A stretch of 18,542 bases of DNA from Bacteroidota bacterium (GCA_023457535.1 JAEWLN010000056.1:1-18542), one strand, 5' to 3'. Positions 7,088 through 15,396 are shown, numbered from the stretch's first letter. The notes: generated from the sequence alone by a model not told the origin. Program-made: numbers and translations.

Positions 7088-8244
7088 CCTATAATCGGTG
7101 AAAAAAAGTTACCTTTTCTCCCAGTTCGTTTAGCAACATCCTTCTCCTCCCATTCAGAGCCAAATCCCGAGTTCCAATTATAAAACAGTAAGACTTGTTC
7201 ATGATTCGAAAGCATTGCTCGCAGAATCCTTAGATAATCTCGCTTCTTACCATAACTAATAAAGTCTTCGTCTTGTTTGGCAACTAACTTTACAATATTG
7301 AACAGGAGACGATAATAATGTGCAAGTATAGATTGATGTCCCGAAAAAGGTTTATAATTGAAACTCATCCATAATTTTTCGTTTCTTGGTAGACCCTGTG
7401 CATCAATATATATGAAGTACATATCATGTTCCTTTATCCCGCGCTCAAGATGATCTTCTCTTACTCTCATAAGTTCCTTATGAAAACCATAAAGGTGCCC
7501 ACTTAAAATACCAGTTTTATCGTCACTCTCAATCCTATCCAAATTGCTGCGAAATTGTCCTTGTCCAAGAAAAAAAACATAGTATGCGCAATCGAATATT
7601 TTCTGAGCACCCACCTTGTCGCGGAGTTTAGAAAGCATTATGGGGTTGCCACGATGCGCAAGATAAAGATGCTTGCGAAGAATTAAATGAATCGCCTCAA
7701 ATTCTTTTATCATTGTAACAAATACCTTTTTACCAGAAGTTGTTTTAGGCTCTTTAGATTCTATCTCGGCGTTCTCATTTCTATCTGGAGACTTGTACTT
7801 GAACTCATATCCTTCAATTTTAGCTTCATCTAAATTGTCTCGATGAAGCTTCAGCATCTCGTAAAACTGACTTTCAAACTGTTGAAGGCTAAATTGAATC
7901 TGAATTTGCTTGTTTGCTTGGTACTGGGCGTAGAACGCTAATGAACCGGCAATTATTCCAATAATTCCAATCACGGGACTACTAAGTCCTCCAAAAAAAT
8001 CGCCAATTGGCCCTAATTCTTTAAAATCTATTTGATTTCCCGGCTGGGCACTAAGTTTCTTAGACATTAGCAAAGCAACATATCCAAGAGAAAATGCAGA
8101 AATGGACATTAGGATTAACGATACATTTGTTAATCGATAAAATGATTTATCGTCCGTGATTTTTCGTTTTTTTAGCCAGATCCAACATAAAAAAAACCAA
8201 GGAACAATGGCTAATAAAATAAATATATGTGAAAGTCCCTCCAT
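7084..8244 (-). CDS. Putative phage abortive-infection membrane protein (putAbiC family)
   Basis: The 386-residue protein has membrane helices at about 5-23, 39-61 and 89-107 and a cytoplasmic C-terminal region. The family pattern is visible: GPIGDFFGGLSSP before the third helix, then QQFESQFYEMLKLH, a central alpha-helical region, HYYRLLFNIVKLV, and near the end YLRILRAMLSNHEQVLLFYN. Members of this family (Pfam putAbiC, named after lactococcal AbiC) are found in defence islands; how they act is not established. It is divergent from the NA37 gene across a 314-base spacer, overlaps a small ORF by ATGA, and lies 5' of zorA on the same strand, so it may share transcription with Zorya. Family call good; mechanism unknown. 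Confidence 0.8.
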   Translation of the reverse strand: MEGLSHIFILLAIVPWFFLCWIWLKKRKITDDKSFYRLTNVSLILMSISAFSLGYVALLMSKKLSAQPGNQIDFKELGPIGDFFGGLSSPVIGIIGIIAGSLAFYAQYQANKQIQIQFSLQQFESQFYEMLKLHRDNLDEAKIEGYEFKYKSPDRNENAEIESKEPKTTSGKKVFVTMIKEFEAIHLILRKHLYLAHRGNPIMLSKLRDKVGAQKIFDCAYYVFFLGQGQFRSNLDRIESDDKTGILSGHLYGFHKELMRVREDHLERGIKEHDMYFIYIDAQGLPRNEKLWMSFNYKPFSGHQSILAHYYRLLFNIVKLVAKQDEDFISYGKKRDYLRILRAMLSNHEQVLLFYNWNSGFGSEWEEKDVAKRTGRKGNFFSPIIG

Positions 8245-8558
8245 TAGTCGATATTAGGTACGCCTGTTATAATTTCACCGTCTCCCCGATTAAATTATAT
8301 TCACGCTAAAATAGGAATTAAGATTTGTTAATCATACCCCCGTTAAAATATCTGGCCAAAAAGTTTAAATCACCCAGTCGATATTTTAAGTGACAAAATT
8401 AAAACTATGCATAAAAATTGCAAAACTCAAAATATTTTTTAATTTAGGCACCAATACCACTCAAGGAGTTGATTTCGACTCTTCCGATTATCCAATGCCA
8501 GAAAATTAAAGTGACGATGTTGCTTTATACAGTTATGTAAATCAAACAAAACGAGCAT
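8245..8558. promoter_or_regulatory. Divergent intergenic region with a possible plus-strand promoter
   Basis: This 314-base AT-rich spacer separates the leftward putAbiC gene from the rightward NA37 gene and must carry promoters for both. The best plus-strand candidate is ATTG at 8417-8420, a 19-base gap, and TAATTTAG at 8440-8447, which departs from the TAnnTTTG consensus at one important position; it would leave a leader of about 100 bases. I could not find a convincing minus-strand pair. No ORF or RNA gene is evident. Confidence 0.4.
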
Positions 8559-9560
8559 ATGGATTTAAAAAAAATAATTGTACACGAGTTAAAAAAGGAT
8601 GCAGGTAAAGAAGAAACATCGCTACTTGCCTCGGATAACTTACTTCCGATAGATCAAGAGTCGATTGAATTAGTTAATTCATTATTGAATAGCTACAAAA
8701 ATGACAATCTCTTAAATGCCCAGTTCGATAAAACACCAGGAAAGTATTTTCCAGAACGTCTTGATACTTATCGGGCAACTAATCGAACAGAGAGTGAATT
8801 CAAAAAATTCACAATTGAGGCAATTGGAAATCTTGTCACAATTATTAAGAGAAAAATTGCGGCGAAAGGAGGCTATATCGTCTTCTGTGAATATGAAACA
8901 AATAACGGCATTAACTTTCTATCAATATTCTTAATTCGAGACGTTGAGGGGAAAATTTTGAAGCGTTCAGGCAATTCTTTTTCGATCGGGAGAATAGAGT
9001 ACTTAGATACCAACCATTTGGCCATGGCTTGCAGGATTAATGAAAATTTACTGAATACTGAACAAAACTATCTAACGTTTACGCGGCTACGCCAACAAGA
9101 CGTTTCTGATTATTTTATTGATTGGATTTGTGCTTTGCAGCCAAAGAGCAGTGCTGAATTTACGGATGCTCTGTATGACATTATTAATGGTCTTGAATTA
9201 CCATTAAATGAAACAGGACAACAATTCAGCATCGATGAGATTAGAGATATGGTTTATGAAACTGCGAGGAATAATCCGCGTCGGGAAGTAAATATTAGTA
9301 CAATAAGTGAACAAATCTATGGCGACTCACAACGTATTCGAAATTACGCGGAAGAACATCAGATAAGTATCGACACCGAATTTCGATACGATAAAAGAAG
9401 GCTAAAGCGATTTGTGCAATTAAATATTCGTAAGGACGGCATTGATATTAAATTTTCTCGTGGCGATTTAGGAACCAAAGTTTGGCCTTCTGAAGAAAAT
9501 CCCAATCTTGTAATAATCGAATCCGAAGCATTAGCCGCAGCGTTAAGAGCAGAGCAATAA
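8559..9560 (+). CDS. NA37/YejK-family nucleoid-associated protein, first gene of a two-gene unit
   Basis: The 333-residue protein aligns from memory along its length with E. coli YejK (NdpA), the NA37 family: the start with a VHEL segment, the YIVFCEY strand, EYLDTNHLAMACRINE at about 147-162, then YLTFTRLRQQDVSDYFIDWI at about 171-190, the VYETAR segment and a C-terminal IKFSRGDLG region. YejK is a nucleoid-associated protein; its exact role is poorly known. The gene is joined to the next by TAATG, so both are made together, and it lies between putAbiC and Hachiman. I infer a DNA- or RNA-sensing part of a defence unit. It lacks nuclease or NTPase motifs. The only possible promoter seen is at 8417-8447. 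Confidence 0.83.
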   Translation: MDLKKIIVHELKKDAGKEETSLLASDNLLPIDQESIELVNSLLNSYKNDNLLNAQFDKTPGKYFPERLDTYRATNRTESEFKKFTIEAIGNLVTIIKRKIAAKGGYIVFCEYETNNGINFLSIFLIRDVEGKILKRSGNSFSIGRIEYLDTNHLAMACRINENLLNTEQNYLTFTRLRQQDVSDYFIDWICALQPKSSAEFTDALYDIINGLELPLNETGQQFSIDEIRDMVYETARNNPRREVNISTISEQIYGDSQRIRNYAEEHQISIDTEFRYDKRRLKRFVQLNIRKDGIDIKFSRGDLGTKVWPSEENPNLVIIESEALAAALRAEQ

Positions 9561-10831
9561 TGGACAATTTAGAGTATCATAGAAAATTATTTGCGTTGTT
9601 GCTGAAAGCGAAGAATCCTGTTTTTGATGCCCAATTTGTTGAGACAGATACAGAAGAACTAAAAGATGATTTCATCTCTCTTGGCGCCTCAGTTGAATCG
9701 ACGCCAGGAAAAATTCGGATTAAAGCTAATTCTCTCAAAACTAAATTATTTGGTAGCGAATCCCAATTATTTGCTCAGACCAAGTTAGTGAATGATATGA
9801 ATATACTAATATTCGATCAACAACTTCCAATTTCGTATTTTGATGGGTTAACTTATGAAAATTTTATTGAAGTGTCTAACAACTATTTGATTACCAACGC
9901 AATTTCATATCTTGCTTTTCAAGCATTTTTGAAATTACAGGAAAATGAAATTGATGAATCGATTCACTTTGTTGACTCTTTTAATTTAGATTTCCGTAAA
10001 ATTGTTTTGGTAAGCCTCTCAGACAAGGGCCGCATAACGATGACTTATGAAAAAGGCATACCCCCTCTTAATCGATCAGTGGATTATACCAATGGCTTTA
10101 CGCAATTTGTCAATTGCTTTAATGAACCCAGTAGAAATCTGTCTAAATTTTTGAAATCGGCGGTAATTGAAGTTCTCGGTGCTGTCGAAAAAGAGAAGCG
10201 TTTCCAATACTTCTTTGAAAATCTTAATGTTATCGTTGTCAAAGCTACAATGAATTTCGAAGTTTATTTGAATAATTTGTCTATCGAAAAAATACGAAAA
10301 GATTATGATGAAGTAAAGTCGAAATTTTTCAAAGATTTGTCAGATATCTTAAACAAACTTACACAGCAGATTATTGCCATTCCCATTGGAATTAGTGCGA
10401 CTTTGCTCGCTGTCGATAAGATTACAGAAAATACTTTTTACCTTTATTTCATAAGCATTGCACTTTGTGTAACGTCAACTTACCTAAGCCTATTACTGAG
10501 ATCACAATTTCAGGACCTGCATCACTTAAAAAAATTGTTTGATTTAGATTATAAGTTACTAATTGGAAATAACTTCTTCATAAAATATCCTGATGAGAAA
10601 AAAGTATTCAATGAAATTCGGACACGGTTTGAATCCAAAATTTCTTTTTTGAAAAATATTTCCGAATCCTATTTTTGGATTTTGAATATTTCGAGTGTTG
10701 CAATTGTCGCGTTCATAATCCAAAAACTTCTTAATAGATTTTCGGCTACACTCATGCTTACCTTGATACTAATGTTCGCGGTGGCAATTTTTAGAAACTA
10801 TGTTCGAGCCGAGTCGGATGATGTTAAATAG
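9560..10831 (+). CDS. Uncharacterised four-helix membrane protein, partner of the NA37 protein
   Basis: The ATG shares its A with the last base of the NA37 stop codon (TAATG), a sign of translational coupling. The 423-residue product has a soluble N-terminal part of about 265 residues with mixed strands and helices and no motif I recognise, followed by two pairs of membrane helices: about 268-287 and 293-313, a charged cytoplasmic-type segment with coiled-coil character (about 316-368), then 371-390 and 395-412. There is no signal peptide. This layout, a cytoplasmic sensing or regulatory domain with C-terminal helix pairs, is common in defence effectors that disrupt the membrane. I infer a membrane effector controlled by the NA37 partner. 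No homology is recognised, so the function is open. Confidence 0.8.
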   Translation: MDNLEYHRKLFALLLKAKNPVFDAQFVETDTEELKDDFISLGASVESTPGKIRIKANSLKTKLFGSESQLFAQTKLVNDMNILIFDQQLPISYFDGLTYENFIEVSNNYLITNAISYLAFQAFLKLQENEIDESIHFVDSFNLDFRKIVLVSLSDKGRITMTYEKGIPPLNRSVDYTNGFTQFVNCFNEPSRNLSKFLKSAVIEVLGAVEKEKRFQYFFENLNVIVVKATMNFEVYLNNLSIEKIRKDYDEVKSKFFKDLSDILNKLTQQIIAIPIGISATLLAVDKITENTFYLYFISIALCVTSTYLSLLLRSQFQDLHHLKKLFDLDYKLLIGNNFFIKYPDEKKVFNEIRTRFESKISFLKNISESYFWILNISSVAIVAFIIQKLLNRFSATLMLTLILMFAVAIFRNYVRAESDDVK

Positions 10832-10923
10832 AAAAACGGAAATGGGATATGATTTTTCTTACGCGACTATGCTCCCTACAAGAAATAGTTTTCCATAAAC
10901 AAACATTTTTATTAAATTAAAAT

Positions 10924-11871
10924 ATGAACTGGATAAATCAGGCAATACAAGAACTTCTAACAACCGACAATGACGAACTTTCGTCAAGGATAGAAATTAT
11001 TGAAAAAGACTATAATTTAGTAGGAACTCAAACTACCGCCCATTTCTATTTCATAAAGTTGGACGCAAACGGATATCTACGACGGAAGGACTTGCTTCAG
11101 TATGTGGCTCGGAAAATTGTTGACTATTCAATTCCGAAAATAGAAAAAGATGCGGCAAGGGAATATTTGATTACACATGGTTCCACCGCTAAAATACTTG
11201 AGCTTGCAGAAAAAGCAAAAAAACTTTTTACAGAGTTAGATAAAACGGGAGAGCTTGGTGAAATGCTTTTATATATACTCACTGAAAGCGTATTAAAACT
11301 ACCCCAACTAATTAGTAAGATGACGTTAAAAACATCTGGAAAGCTACATTACCAAGGCGCTGATGGGATTCATTTCAATTACAATGAAGTCGACGATGTG
11401 CTTGACCTTTATTGGGGCGAATCTAAAATGGAAAAAACCTTAACAAAAGCATTAGCCAATTGTTTTGACAGTCTCGCCCCGTTCCTACTCAATCCAAATA
11501 GTTACGATTCTACACAAAATAGAGACTTACAACTTATCACTTCAAATATTTCTGAAAATATCAACAATCCAAAGTTAGAAGATTACTTAGTAAAATTCCT
11601 CGATCTTGACAGTGACTTTTCGAACCGTCTTAATTTTAAGGGATTATGTTTTATTGGTTTTGATGTCAACAACTACCCGATTAATCCAAAAGAGAAAAAG
11701 ACAGAAGATTTATTTGCGGAGTTCACCGACAAACTACAAAGTTGGAAAAAATCTATTACCACTCAATTAAACAATCATGTCAATATCGAAAAATTTGAGA
11801 TAATCGTTTTTCTTATGCCATTCGACTCTGTAGAATCTATGCGTAACGATTTTTTAAAACTTTTAAAATAA
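10924..11871 (+). CDS. hamA: Hachiman nuclease subunit HamA (DUF1837)
   Basis: The 315-residue protein shows the DUF1837 pattern of HamA: GELGE at 109-113, GADGIHF at 145-151 with D147, and LYWGESKM with E166 and K168, a PD-(D/E)xK-type nuclease core (D147, E166-x-K168). In Hachiman, HamA is held inactive by the HamB helicase and, once released by DNA damage or phage replication intermediates, degrades DNA and stops phage production. The gene sits one base upstream of hamB, in the usual order. It follows the NA37 unit by 92 bases, so it may be read from that promoter or from one in the gap, where I see no full consensus. All expected catalytic residues are present, so it should be active. Confidence 0.9.
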   Translation: MNWINQAIQELLTTDNDELSSRIEIIEKDYNLVGTQTTAHFYFIKLDANGYLRRKDLLQYVARKIVDYSIPKIEKDAAREYLITHGSTAKILELAEKAKKLFTELDKTGELGEMLLYILTESVLKLPQLISKMTLKTSGKLHYQGADGIHFNYNEVDDVLDLYWGESKMEKTLTKALANCFDSLAPFLLNPNSYDSTQNRDLQLITSNISENINNPKLEDYLVKFLDLDSDFSNRLNFKGLCFIGFDVNNYPINPKEKKTEDLFAEFTDKLQSWKKSITTQLNNHVNIEKFEIIVFLMPFDSVESMRNDFLKLLK

Positions 11872-11872
11872 T

Positions 11873-14404
11873 ATGATTGCATCAAGACTATTTGCGTTAG
11901 ATAGTTTCCAGAAACAGTATCGAGCCATATTGATCCTATCCGCATCACTTACTATCGAAAAGCTCATATGGACAATACCAAAATCTGAACTTCTAAAGGA
12001 AATTAATTGGAGTAATAGCCTCAGTATTGCCAGCATTTTGTGTCAATCTTCACTACCGGATCATTTGGAAGCTGCTTTAAGAATAAGCCAAACTGCCCTC
12101 GCAAATGAATGCTCTGAAGAACATAAAGCGGCCGCTGTTTTCATTTTATTTCAGCTAACAAATATCCCCGCCTACAAACTTGCCCTTAGCAGAAATCTTG
12201 TCACCCCGCAACTAATCAACCAATTACCGCTGTCTCTAAAGTTTGAGATTAACCGAAGCATGATCGAAAATAGCATGTTACTTAATGAAAATGTTATATC
12301 GATAAATCGTTTCCAAAAAAGTGTTTATGACAAATCAATGCAAAATCAGTCATTAAGTATATCGGCACCAACTTCTGCCGGAAAATCATTTATTCTTTAT
12401 CAGTTAGTATTGGAAAAAATACGTTCTCAGAAACGAATTATATATTTAGTTCCTACACGTGCTTTAATTAGCCAAGTGGAGCGTGAACTGCTTGATTTAA
12501 TTAAGCGGTATAGACTTTTTGACGTTAACCTAACGACAATTCCTCGCGAAGAGGCTGCATCTCAAACGATATACATTTTGACACAAGAAAGGCTTCACAA
12601 GCTATTTGTAGATAACCCTGATTTTAGCTGCGACCTTTTACTGGTGGACGAAGCGCATAAAATTGACAACGGTAATAGAGGCATTCTTTTGGAGCGAAAA
12701 CTTGAAGAGTTGCTTTCAAAAAAGCCTAATATGGAAGTCTATTTTTCAAGCCCTTTTACTTCAAATCCTGAACTGCTTCTCGATATCATAAAAGGTCAGC
12801 AACGTAAGGACACTGTAAATACCGAATTTGTCGCCGTGAATCAAAACCTAATTTATGTAGCTCAAAAGAAGGGGAAGCCATTAATTTGGAATCTGGAAAT
12901 GGTGACAAAAAATGAATCGTTATCGTTAGGTTTTATTGAGTTACCGGAATCTCGAAAGCCAGAAACTGAAACAAAAAAAATGGGATACCTCGCGTCAATA
13001 TTGGGCTCATCTGATGGAGGGACAATCATATACGCGAATGGCGCGAGCGAAGCAGAAGAATACGCAAAAATTCTTCGAGGAATAAACGAAGATGAAGAAA
13101 AAAAAACAAAGTCTCAGGGACTTAAAGAATTGATTAAATTAGTACGTAGAACTATCCATTCGCGGTATGTACTCAGTAATTTACTACATTACAAGGTATC
13201 GGTGCACTATGGAAATCTACCGCTTTTAATTCGTGAAGAAATTGAAAGACAATTTAAGTTGAACCATATTCATTATCTTGTTTGTACTTCTACATTACTT
13301 GAAGGAATGAATCTTCCAGCGAAGTCGATTTTTATTCGAAACCCTCAACGAGGACGAGGTAAACCTTTAAATGAAAACGATTTCTGGAATTTAGCGGGAA
13401 GGGCGGGAAGATTAGGAACAGAATTTTCGGGTAATATTTTTTGCATCGAGCCAAAGAAGTGGGACATTCAGCCTAACCCATCAAAACGTAAACAATCCAT
13501 TTTCAAAGCTTTGGAAGACATTAATTTAAATCAGCGTTCGAAATTTGTGGATTATATAAAGCGAGGCTCACCACGAAAGGAAGCGGAGTCCAAACAACAT
13601 TTTGAATTTGCGTTTAATTATTACTACAACAAGTTCCAGAATGGGAAATTTGATCCACATTCATCTTTAGAAAATGAACTACTGCCTATATTTGAAGATC
13701 TTGCGAAACGCATAAGAGTGCCTAATATCATCCTTCAGAGAAATCCTGGCATCTCTCCTTTGGCTCAACAGGAACTTTTAGAGTATTTTGAAGAATATCA
13801 GAAAGATTACAAGAATTTAATTCCAGTAAACCCAGAGGAAGAAGGCAGCTACCAAGAATATATCAGTTTAATTCAAAGAATTGGAAAGACATTAGCCTAT
13901 TTTCCTCCGAAGTTATCTGCATACAGATCGAAGTTAATTTTAAATTGGATGGCGGGTCGCCCTCTCGCGAGACTAATTAAAGATTCTATCAAATACTATC
14001 AGACGAAAGATCCAAGTAAAAAATTAGATGCAATTTGCCGTGAAGTAATGGCAGAAATTGAAGACTTTGCTCGATTTCGATTTGTAAAAGAGTCATCTTG
14101 TTATACCGATATATTAAAATTCTTTTTCGAGCAACAAAACGAAGTTGAGTTCTTAGACCAAATTCCAGACATAAGCCTTTGGCTGGAATTAGGAGTAAAC
14201 GAGGAAACACAAATTTCGTTACTATCAATTGGATTTAGCCGACAGACAACGATTTTATTGTCAAAAAGTGCTCCAAACGTTCAAATGCAAAAAAGAGAGA
14301 CTATTAAATGGATTAAAGATCTCGAAATAGAGAACTACGATTTTTCACCTATTATTCTCAAAGAAATCGAAATAATTAAAGCAAAATATTCAAATTCTCT
14401 ATAA
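11873..14404 (+). CDS. hamB: Hachiman superfamily 2 helicase HamB
   Basis: An 843-residue helicase beginning one base after the hamA stop. Helicase motifs lie in order: motif I APTSAGKS with K171, motif II DEAH at 259-262, motif III-like FSSPF, motif V TSTLLEGMNLP at about 472-482, and motif VI NLAGRAGRLG with R510 and R513. The N-terminal ~140 residues and the C-terminal ~300 are helical and lack motifs I can name. In Hachiman, HamB scans DNA, and its activity controls the HamA nuclease. Every motif looks intact. A Ski2-like or other housekeeping helicase is ruled out by the hamA neighbour. A 15-residue insert (about residues 404-418, lysine- and glutamate-rich) falls between the two helicase halves. 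Confidence 0.92.
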   Translation: MIASRLFALDSFQKQYRAILILSASLTIEKLIWTIPKSELLKEINWSNSLSIASILCQSSLPDHLEAALRISQTALANECSEEHKAAAVFILFQLTNIPAYKLALSRNLVTPQLINQLPLSLKFEINRSMIENSMLLNENVISINRFQKSVYDKSMQNQSLSISAPTSAGKSFILYQLVLEKIRSQKRIIYLVPTRALISQVERELLDLIKRYRLFDVNLTTIPREEAASQTIYILTQERLHKLFVDNPDFSCDLLLVDEAHKIDNGNRGILLERKLEELLSKKPNMEVYFSSPFTSNPELLLDIIKGQQRKDTVNTEFVAVNQNLIYVAQKKGKPLIWNLEMVTKNESLSLGFIELPESRKPETETKKMGYLASILGSSDGGTIIYANGASEAEEYAKILRGINEDEEKKTKSQGLKELIKLVRRTIHSRYVLSNLLHYKVSVHYGNLPLLIREEIERQFKLNHIHYLVCTSTLLEGMNLPAKSIFIRNPQRGRGKPLNENDFWNLAGRAGRLGTEFSGNIFCIEPKKWDIQPNPSKRKQSIFKALEDINLNQRSKFVDYIKRGSPRKEAESKQHFEFAFNYYYNKFQNGKFDPHSSLENELLPIFEDLAKRIRVPNIILQRNPGISPLAQQELLEYFEEYQKDYKNLIPVNPEEEGSYQEYISLIQRIGKTLAYFPPKLSAYRSKLILNWMAGRPLARLIKDSIKYYQTKDPSKKLDAICREVMAEIEDFARFRFVKESSCYTDILKFFFEQQNEVEFLDQIPDISLWLELGVNEETQISLLSIGFSRQTTILLSKSAPNVQMQKRETIKWIKDLEIENYDFSPIILKEIEIIKAKYSNSL

Positions 14405-14406
14405 CC

Positions 14407-14432
14407 TAACAATTTTAGATAGATTATTGTTA
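14407..14432 (+). terminator. Weak hairpin after hamB
   Basis: TAACAAT at 14407-14413 pairs with ATTGTTA at 14426-14432 (7 bases, 12-base loop), just past the hamB stop, followed by A/T-rich sequence but no clean T-run. A 12-base palindrome, AAAATTAATTTT, lies directly after it (14434-14445). It could end the rightward island transcript; the stem is AT-rich and weak. Confidence 0.35.
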
Positions 14433-14454
14433 TAAAATTAATTTTCTAAATTTG
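14427..14454 (+). promoter_or_regulatory. Bacteroidota-type promoter at the island's right edge
   Basis: TTG at 14427-14429 and TAAATTTG at 14447-14454, 17 bases apart, fit the Bacteroidota sigma consensus (TTTG, about 19 bases, TAnnTTTG), though the spacer is slightly short. It would start a plus-strand transcript near 14460 that covers the palindrome and the small ORF at 14507. Confidence 0.45.
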
Positions 14455-14505
14455 CCATAAATGAAGTGTGCTATTGAGTCGTTTTGAAGAGCACATACAT
14501 TGTGC

Positions 14506-14523
14506 AATGAAGAATTCTTCATT
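14506..14523. repeat. 18-bp perfect palindrome over a start codon
   Basis: AATGAAGAATTCTTCATT reads the same on both strands. As RNA it can fold into a 7-base stem with an AAUU loop that would hide the ATG of the 46-codon ORF at 14507. As DNA it could bind a dimeric protein or be a recombination or restriction mark at the composition boundary. Confidence 0.55.
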
Positions 14524-14647
14524 CTCGAATTTCAAGATATTTTCCTATATTATCTCTTGTCTGACGCTATTTTGTAGCCTTATTGTTGCCCATGTCGTGT
14601 TAAACATTGTAAACATTAGCCTCAATACTTTCTGTATCGGAAAGTAA
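14507..14647 (+). CDS. 46-residue hydrophobic peptide ORF, possible
   Basis: From ATG at 14507 the frame runs 46 codons to TAA. After about 10 polar residues the rest is hydrophobic (IFSYIISCLTLFCSLIVAH), enough for one membrane helix, ending with a lysine. A promoter-like site lies 53 bases upstream and a palindrome overlaps the start codon. There is no clear ribosome-binding sequence and I recognise no homolog. It could be a small membrane peptide, such as a toxin or antiphage peptide, or chance in AT-rich DNA. Confidence 0.28.
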   Translation: MKNSSFSNFKIFSYIISCLTLFCSLIVAHVVLNIVNISLNTFCIGK

Positions 14648-14658
14648 CGTTCGGCCTA

Positions 14659-15234
14659 CTATTTCCGGCTGGCCAGCAACCGCCTGGCGCAATCCGACGC
14701 GCAAACCAAACCGGCGGCAAGCATGATCACATCTTTAATGACCAAGCGTCCGGCTCCCGACAAATAGGGAAATCCGTATTGCGGTGTCGGGAAATCACCG
14801 CCCAGATTGGGCACGTAGACCTCGGGCGTGGTGATCAGGAAGGACAGCGTCACGAGCGACATGCCAAAGGTGGCCAATGCGCCAATAAGTCCTAGTTTGG
14901 CCGACCAGATTCCCATCAGCGCGAGCAATCCAATGATTACGATCACCGTTCCGAGCCCGTATGAAAAGAGATAAGTCCCGTTGTCCTGATGCCACCGGAT
15001 GTTTTGGGCGACAGTTTTTCCTTCGGGGTTTTTATACTGTTGGTATTCCGGTGCCGGTTTGTTGTAAAAAAACGACATCGCGGGACTGTTGGCCACAAAC
15101 GGCACAATGCCATCCGCTTCGTACTGAAATGCTTTTAACCCGCCAATCCAGGCCATGACGATAAAGATCGAAATCCTGAGCAGGTTGATCCATTGGGCGT
15201 GGGCATCGGACAAAAAGACGAGAAATTTTTTCAT
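14659..15234 (-). CDS. YkgB/DUF417 (RclC-like) inner-membrane protein
   Basis: The 191-residue protein matches DUF417: WIGGLKAFQYEADGIVPFV, then SPAMSFFY, the WHQDNGTYLFSYGLG stretch, TFGMSLVTLSFLITTPE, and YGFPYLSGAGRLVIKD. Four hydrophobic segments span about 17-34, 88-108, 114-135 and 165-182. E. coli RclC, of this family, belongs to a set induced by reactive chlorine; others relate distantly to DoxX proteins. The role here is unproven. I use the ATG at 15234 rather than the TTG two codons upstream. It is GC-rich, unlike the island, and its stop lies only 11 bases from the end of the small ORF opposite. It is the first gene I place in the stable core. Confidence 0.87.
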   Translation of the reverse strand: MKKFLVFLSDAHAQWINLLRISIFIVMAWIGGLKAFQYEADGIVPFVANSPAMSFFYNKPAPEYQQYKNPEGKTVAQNIRWHQDNGTYLFSYGLGTVIVIIGLLALMGIWSAKLGLIGALATFGMSLVTLSFLITTPEVYVPNLGGDFPTPQYGFPYLSGAGRLVIKDVIMLAAGLVCASDCARRLLASRK

Positions 15235-15364
15235 GATCAATTGGATTAGGTTTTAGCCTGAAAATGGATCCGACCCATTTCCGGGCGCGGCAAGGTACAA
15301 ATACCGGATTGAAAGACCTTCTGCGTTCACTTATCCTTAACGCCATCGGATTCTAAATGGTCTT

Positions 15365-15396
15365 TTTGCGGCCGCGGATTGGATTTGTTATATTTG
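15365..15396 (+). promoter_or_regulatory. Consensus Bacteroidota promoter of the 15429 gene
   Basis: TTTG at 15365-15368, a 20-base spacer and TATATTTG at 15389-15396 match the TTTG/TAnnTTTG consensus. It lies 32 bases upstream of the ATG at 15429, which argues against the longer in-frame start at 15357. Confidence 0.7.

Noticed and set aside
8246..8385. Direct repeat AGTCGATATT at 8246-8255 and 8376-8385
   Set aside because: Only ten bases, two copies, in an AT-rich spacer and with no symmetry or link to a promoter; could be chance.
8559..10831. Kiwa system (KwaA-KwaB)
   Set aside because: The layout, a DNA-associated protein plus a four-helix membrane protein, resembles Kiwa, but the first protein fits NA37/YejK rather than DUF4868, and the membrane protein has a large soluble N-terminal part and opposite gene order.
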